NCBI RefSeq assembly: GCF_915403165.1
Contig: NZ_OU659204.1
Location: forward strand, 2,790,001 to 2,854,000
DNA length: 64,000 bases
Reading direction: 5' to 3'
Source: Providencia alcalifaciens
GTDB lineage: Bacteria; Pseudomonadota; Gammaproteobacteria; Enterobacterales; Enterobacteriaceae
Positions 57,587 to 64,000 of the stretch are shown here, piece by piece. The notes under the pieces were generated by a model. The model was not told the origin of the DNA. It worked only from the letters and a program-made list of their open reading frames with translations, and ran no database searches. Numbering within the stretch: position 1 is the stretch's first letter; each line of letters opens with the position of its first letter. Both the position numbers and the translations under genes were made by a program.

Positions 57587-60223
57587 TTAGAGGCACTCGG
57601 CACTATACTTGCTGAGGATTTCATATTGGCTTTCTGCTGGCAGTGTGTAATTGACCTTACACTGAGCATCTGCCCCATCCCCCCAACGTGCGATTAATTG
57701 TCCGGTTAACGGCAGCCCTGTTAAGTAAACTTGCCCATCTTCCGCCACAATATTGCCACCACTATTTTCGCCAGAAGAGACAACTGAACCGAATGGCACC
57801 GGTTTTCCATGGCGAGTTAACGTCATCAGAACTTTGATCCCAACTTTCGGTTGGAAATCAGCGCGAACTACAGCGCCACGAGTTGGCACCACATTCATGA
57901 CCGGATCATCCAGATCCACGTTGTTCGCTAACGTATTGGTATTCAAAGCAATACGGTTTTCACGATATTCAGTGGCATAAGGTAAAACCGCATAGCCCCG
58001 CCAGTCAGTCTCAACCCCAGTTTGGTTTTCAACTTTCACATGCCCCGCACCCGGCGCTTTCACTAATACCACGGTATCGTTCATCGGCTGACTCAGTGTT
58101 AATCCATTTTCATGGGCTAAGACCCCTCCACTCACACCGTAGTAAACTTGGCGAATATTATCGGCATAGCTATAACCGACGTTGGCATTTCCATAAGCCC
58201 CGCGATAGTTCAGTGACGTATAGCCTGTCCCCGAAGAGTTACCTTGCCCACCGCCTGCATACCCAGCTTGAACGCTATAACTTAAGTTATTGTCTTCCAA
58301 TAACGTTCCGTATAAACCGGCCGTGTTGTTCACGCGACCTTTGAGATCGTGAGAAACGTTGTAACTTGCGCTGGCATTACGCCAGATAGACTGACTGTCC
58401 GAACGTAACCAATGGCTAAAGGGAATGTTGACGTTCAATGCCAGCATTTGGTCATTGCCATCCTGCCATGAGTTTTTGGACAGACTGTAACTTAATCCCC
58501 AACTAATCCCTTTAATCAGCGTGTTAATCCCTACCTGTAATTGCTTATCCGCTTTACTGGTATTCCAATATGTTTCATGACTACCCGTCACATACATAGT
58601 GGATTGCTCACCCAACTGCTGAGTTAGGGTTAACTGAATTTTTTCGCGCTTGTTATAGGCTAAGTTGTAATAGTCAGAAAACTTAGGTGTCACTTGGATA
58701 ATGCCGTCTTGCGTCGCAAGGTTATACCCTGACATCCGCTTGTAGGTCGTATCCGCAAATGAGTAGTAACCCTTTGTTGAATACCGATAACCCGCCAGCT
58801 GAATAATCGTGCCAGTTTCATTCAGGGACTTGTTATATAAGAAACGAATTGACTGCCCTTGATGGTTACTGTCATCCGGTAATTTGGCATTTGCATGGGT
58901 AATATCGATAGATAACGCCCCAAAGATACCGATGTTTTTACCTACCCCTGCGTTAAAAGCTTGGTAGCGATTGGCTAACTGAGTTCCGCCATAGAGCGTC
59001 CAACCATATGACAAACCGTGCAGTAACGTAGTTTGTAAGAATGTCGGTTTTTCCTGATTGCCGCTTCCCGAACGGTAATCCCCTACAGTGACGGCATATT
59101 GAGTATGCCCCTCACGTTGTAGCAGCGGAACGGATGAATATGGCACGGTAAAGCTCTGTACGGATCCATCAACTTCAGTGATCGTCACATGCAAATCACC
59201 GCTATTTCCCGCAGAATAGAGATCGTTAATCACAAATGGTCCCGGTGGGAATGTGTTGCGATAGATCTCATAACCATTTTGTTTAACAGAGACATCCGCT
59301 GTACCACGAGCGATCCCTCGGATCACGGGCGCAAATCCTTTTTGACTTTCAGGCAGCATATTGTCATCCGAGGCTAATTGAACGCCTCGGAAGTTAACGC
59401 TGTCAAAAATTTCTCCCGGTGTGTAGCTATCACCCAGCGTTAAACGAGAGCGGATCACATTGATACCGCGCTCTAAATAGGTATTGATATGTTCCCAGCG
59501 AGTTTCGCTATTCGCCGTACCTGTGCTGTGGCTCCATGTGGAGTTATCCCGTAAGCGCCACGCGCCAAAATTTAAACCACTTTGTAGATTCAAATAGTTA
59601 TAGCTACTGTTCTTTCCGTCTTGGTTACGTGCACTACTTCCCGTCAGGCTATAGTTTAAAATGCCTGCCGTGATCCCTGAATCCCAAAGCTCCGGTGGAA
59701 TAAAGCCTCGTGCTTTGTCTTTCATAAACAGTTGTGGAACAGTGATATATAACCGTTGCAAACCCACATCAAATCTCGCCGTTGAATCCTTCACGGTGGA
59801 TGATAATGGTTCACAGGTATCTTTGGGTTTCGTCTGTAATTCTGGCAGCGCTAATGTATTGATCCCCATCTTGGCCAATTCATTAGGCGTTAAACAAGGG
59901 GATAGCTGTTTATCATTTTTATCCAGAACAAAGTTCACATCCCGGGTGAGTAAATAACCATCATTAAGATAGACATCAACACGATAAGTCCCTTCAGGAA
60001 CTTCTTGCCCTTGTTCAAACGCAGATAAATCTGCGACTGCCGAAGGATCATCCGCTAAGAAACGAGGGTTAAAATATAACTCTGCCGTCGCCCATGTTGG
60101 ATAAAGGCATGCGCCTATCAAGAATGCCAGCGGAACCAAAGGAAAATGACGTTCGAATCTGCATCCCAAAAATGATCCTTTTTTTGAAATTAATAGCCCT
60201 TTTTCAGATGTCAGATGTGACAT
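57587..60223 (-). CDS. fimD: Fimbrial usher FimD
   Basis: 878 residues from ATG 60223 (SD GGAGGG), the exact E. coli length. Signal peptide, N-terminal domain ([39 protein letters not shown]), beta barrel with [24 protein letters not shown] plug edge, and C-terminal domains ending with [24 protein letters not shown]. It secretes and orders the pilin subunits. Confidence 0.96.
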   Translation of the reverse strand: MSHLTSEKGLLISKKGSFLGCRFERHFPLVPLAFLIGACLYPTWATAELYFNPRFLADDPSAVADLSAFEQGQEVPEGTYRVDVYLNDGYLLTRDVNFVLDKNDKQLSPCLTPNELAKMGINTLALPELQTKPKDTCEPLSSTVKDSTARFDVGLQRLYITVPQLFMKDKARGFIPPELWDSGITAGILNYSLTGSSARNQDGKNSSYNYLNLQSGLNFGAWRLRDNSTWSHSTGTANSETRWEHINTYLERGINVIRSRLTLGDSYTPGEIFDSVNFRGVQLASDDNMLPESQKGFAPVIRGIARGTADVSVKQNGYEIYRNTFPPGPFVINDLYSAGNSGDLHVTITEVDGSVQSFTVPYSSVPLLQREGHTQYAVTVGDYRSGSGNQEKPTFLQTTLLHGLSYGWTLYGGTQLANRYQAFNAGVGKNIGIFGALSIDITHANAKLPDDSNHQGQSIRFLYNKSLNETGTIIQLAGYRYSTKGYYSFADTTYKRMSGYNLATQDGIIQVTPKFSDYYNLAYNKREKIQLTLTQQLGEQSTMYVTGSHETYWNTSKADKQLQVGINTLIKGISWGLSYSLSKNSWQDGNDQMLALNVNIPFSHWLRSDSQSIWRNASASYNVSHDLKGRVNNTAGLYGTLLEDNNLSYSVQAGYAGGGQGNSSGTGYTSLNYRGAYGNANVGYSYADNIRQVYYGVSGGVLAHENGLTLSQPMNDTVVLVKAPGAGHVKVENQTGVETDWRGYAVLPYATEYRENRIALNTNTLANNVDLDDPVMNVVPTRGAVVRADFQPKVGIKVLMTLTRHGKPVPFGSVVSSGENSGGNIVAEDGQVYLTGLPLTGQLIARWGDGADAQCKVNYTLPAESQYEILSKYSAECL

Positions 60224-60309
60224 GTTCCCTCCGCTCAACAATGTTGCTCAGCAAACTTTCCAAGTTGGAATGATGTTTAATTATTTTCGAGAAATAAAAA
60301 CGTAAGTTT

Positions 60310-61008
60310 TTACTGCATTTTTCCTGTCATTTTCGGCGTTAGTGCGCCGTAATCATTAATGGTTTGATAGCTAATGGCACCATTTCCATTGGAAGGAACA
60401 TTCACTGACGCATCACCAAATGGAGGAACAAGCACGTTATCCAATTTCGCTACACCGATTTTTAAATCTGTGACTGTGGCAAAATAAGGTGTTGGGTTAA
60501 CCACAATCAGTGAGCTACCTTGGCGCTTAAAGCGTAATTCTTCAGCCACTTTATCCGGTGCAATGGAGAGACCTGTTGGACGGTAATACAGTTTAATGCG
60601 GCTAATAATCGCTAACTGCAACGTGTTCTCGCTCATGTTCGCTTTATCCATTGCGGGAATCGCTTTCACATTCAGCCAAAACAGCGTTTCTCTGTCTTTC
60701 GGCAGTTGGTTATTGGTCGCATCAATAATGCGCAGTGTATTTTCTTTAACACCTTTCATCGTGAAAAGGGGCGGTGTAATTGCAAATTGGCTATCTTTTT
60801 GGCCATTGGCATTTTCAACCCACGATTGGATCAGAAAAACGCCCTTTTCATCATTATTGGTCACAGCAAGTTGAACCTGCTTTTGATCCGCAGGATAAAT
60901 CACTCGCGTTGCACCTAATGCAACACCCGCATAAACCTGAGTGGATACGGTCGAACAGAGTAAAAGTAATAAGGCGGTAATGAACTTATATGTTTTTCTA
61001 GCTTTCAT
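60310..61008 (-). CDS. fimC: Periplasmic pilus chaperone FimC
   Basis: 232 residues (E. coli 241). Signal peptide ends VYA, then GVALGATRVIYPADQKQVQLAVTN with the catalytic Arg8, and KLYYRPTGLSI with the Lys. It folds subunits by donor-strand complementation and delivers them to FimD. Confidence 0.95.
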   Translation of the reverse strand: MKARKTYKFITALLLLLCSTVSTQVYAGVALGATRVIYPADQKQVQLAVTNNDEKGVFLIQSWVENANGQKDSQFAITPPLFTMKGVKENTLRIIDATNNQLPKDRETLFWLNVKAIPAMDKANMSENTLQLAIISRIKLYYRPTGLSIAPDKVAEELRFKRQGSSLIVVNPTPYFATVTDLKIGVAKLDNVLVPPFGDASVNVPSNGNGAISYQTINDYGALTPKMTGKMQ

Positions 61009-61071
61009 GTTTACATCTGTCCTTTTTTACTAAAAATTTAAATGAATATGTCACTGTCTTTTTCGGTATTT

Positions 61072-61608
61072 TTATTCATAAGTCAGTGAGAATAGTGCTT
61101 GTGCATTCGCTTTTCCGCCCATGATGCTCTCGCTTGTCGAGCGATACTTAGCAACAAAATGCAATGTCATATCCCCATCACGCAGATTAGCCATTTTACG
61201 TGGGGCACTATTCACCGGAATTAAGGTATTTTTTGAATCAAAAATGGCTACTCCTACACCTCTTGCAGTGTTAGGCCCATCACCGATGGAAAAAATATCT
61301 GGGTTCCTTTCATTAGCCACACCATTGAAGGTTATGGATACATACTCGCTGACTGCATTGCTACACTCTCGAAGGTGAAGATCAAACGCAGTCGGTGCTG
61401 AATCTTGACCTGGAGCCTTGAATGCATTGGTGCGCACTTGCCCCATATTCACGACTAAATTACGGTCTGAAGTTTCAACAGTGCAGCCTTCTGCGATTAA
61501 CTCTCCTTGAAAGCGCATCCCGCCACCAGGAAGTTGGACTTTCCATTTATTTCCAGCTTGCAAAAATGGAGAAAACAGAAGGAGTGAAACTGCCAGCAGC
61601 TCTCTCAT
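61072..61608 (-). CDS. fimI: Fimbrial protein FimI
   Basis: 178 residues. Signal peptide ends FLQA; pilin-like cysteines EGCTVETSD and LRECSNAV, terminal LFSLTYE. In E. coli FimI is a rod terminator/regulator, between fimA and fimC as here. It is 77 bases downstream of fimA. Confidence 0.88.
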   Translation of the reverse strand: MRELLAVSLLLFSPFLQAGNKWKVQLPGGGMRFQGELIAEGCTVETSDRNLVVNMGQVRTNAFKAPGQDSAPTAFDLHLRECSNAVSEYVSITFNGVANERNPDIFSIGDGPNTARGVGVAIFDSKNTLIPVNSAPRKMANLRDGDMTLHFVAKYRSTSESIMGGKANAQALFSLTYE

Positions 61609-61685
61609 AAACTTCCACCTTTTGGTTCGTGAATAAAAGCCATCCTTGGCTTATCAAATGGGATATCCCTAATCCTTTTTAATGA

Positions 61686-62234
61686 TTACTCGTATTGAAC
61701 TGCGAAGGTTGCATCTGCGTTAGCAACACCAGCAGTTGTTGCACCCAGTGCGAAGTAACGAGCTTGGAATGGCAGAACGTTTGCACCGTCATTCAGAGTG
61801 ATAGGGTTACTGAATGTTGCACCATCCAGACCCAGAGGTGCGCTCTTACCATCTAAAATTTGAATACCAACGTTAGTAGCTGCACCTGAAGCTGAAGAAG
61901 CAACAGATAAAACAGTTGGGTTAGTTGCATTTGCAGCAACACCGGTAAAGGCAACTTTTGCAGAAGTAGCAACTGTAGTATCACAGTCGTTTAATTGGAT
62001 GTTGAAGCCAACAGAACCACTGGTATCGCCCAATTTAGCTAATTTAGCAGTACGAACTTGACCTAAACGAACAGTTTGCTCCACAGAACCAGCATCAACA
62101 GCACACGCTGCATTCACTAGCTCACCTTTAAAGTGTACCTGACCGCCATTTACGGTTGTTGTTGCAGCCATTGCAGCGACTGAACCTAAAGATAAAGCTG
62201 AAATAACAACAAGTGCTAGTGATTTAACTTTCAT
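61686..62234 (-). CDS. fimA: Type 1 major fimbrial subunit FimA
   Basis: 182 residues, same length as E. coli. [18 protein letters not shown], cysteine pair AACAVDAGS and [46 protein letters not shown] and terminal FAVQYE. It forms the rod. SD AAGGAAATATT before the ATG. Confidence 0.95.
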   Translation of the reverse strand: MKVKSLALVVISALSLGSVAAMAATTTVNGGQVHFKGELVNAACAVDAGSVEQTVRLGQVRTAKLAKLGDTSGSVGFNIQLNDCDTTVATSAKVAFTGVAANATNPTVLSVASSASGAATNVGIQILDGKSAPLGLDGATFSNPITLNDGANVLPFQARYFALGATTAGVANADATFAVQYE

Positions 62235-62315
62235 AATATTTCCTTATGTTTATTTATTAAGTACATCTTGATAGAAAAAAATACAGACTTCATGACACCA
62301 TAATTAAAACGACCG

Positions 62316-62352
62316 AATTTAATTAAATTGCCTAAAACAATTTAATTAAATT
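62316..62352. repeat. Pair of identical 14-bp palindromes before fimA
   Basis: AATTTAATTAAATT occurs at 62316-62329 and 62339-62352, 23 bp centre to centre (about two helix turns, same face), 82-118 bases before fimA. It may be the operator of the flanking HTH protein or another regulator; A/T composition alone could make some of the symmetry. Confidence 0.75.
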
Positions 62353-62379
62353 TGAATGATTTTAAAAAACAAGAGCCCA

Positions 62380-62655
62380 TCACTCTATTTTCGAGTGTTT
62401 GTATACACTAGAATCAAACAGATACTTCATTTTTTCGAAGAAAACATCAATATCTCTGCTACTCATCTCAAGTGCATTAAATAGTATGATGAGCTTGTCA
62501 AATGATATATTATTCACGCCGTTTTCATACCGAGATATTTGCTGCTGGCTAACATTAATACGCTTCGCCAATTCACTTCCGGTTAATCCTGTGCGCCTAC
62601 GGTAGTCTTTTAACATCCTGCCAATATTATTTGATAATGGTTCATAATCTCGCAT
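62380..62655 (-). CDS. MrpJ-like HTH regulator of the fim operon
   Basis: 91 residues with an XRE-type HTH: KDYRRRTGLTGSELAKRINVSQQQISRYENGV, carrying the SQQQ-SRYE motif characteristic of MrpJ and similar fimbria-linked regulators of Proteus, which repress motility when fimbriae are made. It is on the same strand as fimA and upstream of it, 145 bases away, in place of E. coli fimB/fimE. GAGAGG precedes the ATG. Confidence 0.87.
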   Translation of the reverse strand: MRDYEPLSNNIGRMLKDYRRRTGLTGSELAKRINVSQQQISRYENGVNNISFDKLIILFNALEMSSRDIDVFFEKMKYLFDSSVYKHSKIE

Positions 62656-63810
62656 TTCAAACCTCTCAGATCATATTTCGCTGATTATTTTTTTATATTT
62701 TCAATATAGGAAAATACTCTTCAGCTGTTATTAAGTTATAGAATTAAAACTGTAGTTAAAAATTGTTTTTTTCGATCGAAAAAGAGCTATTTGATATACG
62801 CAGGCTATCAATCATAAACATTAATTCATTTAAATCAATAAATAATCAAATATGAGTAAACAATTAAAATATATAAATCAACAATTTATGAGCATCCAAA
62901 AATATCCAAATAAACAATCGAAGATATTTCTTTAAATGAAATAAGACACGCATAACACGATATACATGTGAAATAGACACAATAATTTACAATAAGAACC
63001 AATATATAAAAACAAAATCGTTAATTAATGAGAAATAACAACCACTACATTACAATTAATTCGCGAAGATAAAGATAAAAACAAATCAAAAAAAGATAAT
63101 CGATATTGGAATATCAAGAAAATCATAAAAAAACAATAAAACAGCACAAAAGTGTAATACATACAAAAAACCCAAATTAAGGGTTGAAAACAATTCTCAA
63201 GAAAAACAAAAAACTGAATTCATTATAGCCATATATAAGAATAATCCTAGCAACAGTTAAATAAATATGTAAATAATTATTAAATCCACTACTTCACCTT
63301 TATTTCGTGTTTTTAATCATAGTATTTAATTTAAATTTAATAATTTTATAACTTATAAGGATCAGGGATTAAAAACTGAATGGTTAAAATATAAAAAACC
63401 AAGTTCTATTAAAATAAAAATTATTTAAATTCATTATTAAATTTTATCTTAATGGATTCCTCCAAAAATAGCTTAGAAATATTAATGTATCAACAAGAAA
63501 AAACACGTAAAATGAATACACCTAAACTGGCTAGATGTTTTTATAATTGAATGGACTTGTTGAATTGAACTTATCAAAAAAACGTTGGTTATTGGAAAGG
63601 TAATAAAAGAAATAGAAACCTATTAGTTAATACTTTCAGGGAAAAGACGTTAACCCGGCAGAATGCCATGTTCGGCCGCCGTAATGACGTCCCCGGTAGT
63701 AAGGTGGTTATTTTTTATTCTGACAGCAAAAAGAATTCCAAGGTGAAATAATCACTCAATATATTGATTCTGGTGGGTTGTTCTACTGGTTTGCTATGAA
63801 TTTCAGGCAT
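62656..63810. other. Very AT-rich non-coding region between the HTH gene and tRNA-Arg
   Basis: About 1150 bases, with no supportable gene and no recombinase. It must carry the promoter of the HTH/fim unit. A GC-richer patch at 63645-63710 (GGCAGAATGCCATGTTCGGC nearby) stands out and may be a relic of a mobile element; I cannot identify it. Confidence 0.5.
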
Positions 63811-63834
63811 AAAAAAAGACATCCTTTGATGTCT
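63811..63834 (-). terminator. Terminator of the tRNA-Arg transcript
   Basis: On the minus strand AGACATC-AAAG-GATGTCT followed by TTTTTT, 24 bases after the tRNA end. Confidence 0.93.
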
Positions 63835-63857
63835 ATTGATACGCGCTTACTTGGGAA

Positions 63858-63934
63858 TGGTACGCCCTACAGGATTCGAACCTGTGACCTACGGCTTAGA
63901 AGGCCGTTGCTCTATCCAACTGAGCTAAGGGCGC
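63858..63934 (-). tRNA. argU: tRNA-Arg (anticodon UCU)
   Basis: 77 bases on the minus strand from GCGCCCTTAGCTCAGTTGGA to encoded CCA. D-loop GTTGGATAG, anticodon loop CCTTCTAAG with TCT, T-arm GGTTCGAATCC. It resembles E. coli argU, which reads AGA/AGG; the acceptor closes with G1-U72 and discriminator A. tRNA-Arg(UCU) is a common integration site, and its 3' end faces the fim operon. Confidence 0.97.
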
Positions 63935-64000
63935 ATTGTATGCGCAGGCAGCCTATCTGGCTGATGGCGTTGAATTATACGGTTGCTGAGCGCCGAGTCA

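Noticed and set aside
62235..63810. Invertible fim promoter segment
   Set aside because: I could not find a convincing pair of recombinase-type inverted repeats, and no recombinase gene is in the window; not excluded.
1..64000. CRISPR arrays, prophage genes, complete insertion sequences, rRNA genes
   Set aside because: None was seen; no regularly spaced repeats and no transposase or phage structural genes.

Overview
The window looks like chromosomal DNA of a low-GC member of the Enterobacterales, most likely Providencia or a close relative in the Morganellaceae. The evidence is enterobacterial gene order (speA-metK-sprT; nap and ccm adjacent; yceJ-yceI), protein sequences close to Escherichia coli lengths and motifs, and AT-rich intergenic DNA. 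This assignment is an inference; no 16S gene is present.

Layout: (1) 1-7.6 kb: the start of speA, metK with a MetJ-type operator, then an inserted block (a Fic protein bracketed by a repeated palindromic element, and a persulfide/thiosulfate-type cassette of an ArsR regulator with two YeeE/YedE proteins), sprT, and mgtE behind an M-box magnesium riboswitch. (2) 7.9-13.4 kb: the nitrosative-stress pair hcp-hcr, clcA and tehB; hcp and tehB each have a good NsrR-type box. (3) 13.5-27.6 kb: accessory metabolism: a bile-salt-hydrolase-family enzyme, yceI-yceJ, a GST, an orphan MdcG, a FUSC-family membrane protein, a PhlG-like hydrolase divergent from a TetR regulator, an AT-rich stretch with a small XRE regulator, a Rob-like regulator, and a TonB-dependent copper receptor with a DUF2946 protein.

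(4) 27.8-30.6 kb: the most interesting locus. A 33-residue peptide gene with its own ribosome site is followed by a ThiF/MccB-like adenylating enzyme, an Fe(II)/2-oxoglutarate-type oxygenase and an EamA-type exporter, all on one strand and partly overlapping. The peptide carries an internal Glu-Glu-Asn, and the set resembles the pantocin A antibiotic locus. It is read as a pantocin-like RiPP cluster.

(5) 31-49.3 kb: anaerobic nitrate and nitrite respiration. ccmCDEFGH (no ccmAB at this site) and napFDAGHBC lie on the minus strand; nrfABCDE and a fused nrfFG lie divergently on the plus strand. Nap reduces nitrate to nitrite in the periplasm, NrfA reduces nitrite to ammonium, Ccm and NrfE/F/G attach the c-hemes, and Hcp/Hcr and TehB would deal with the NO made on the way. 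The nap-nrf intergenic region holds NarP-type inverted repeats and a candidate FNR site.

(6) 49.4-55.1 kb: two small proteins, yegD and an iron(III) ABC transporter. (7) 55.5-62.7 kb: a complete type 1 fimbrial operon fimAICDFGH, read leftwards, with a small MrpJ-like HTH gene upstream and a pair of identical 14-bp palindromes before fimA. (8) 62.7-64 kb: a very AT-rich non-coding stretch ending at a tRNA-Arg(UCU) gene.
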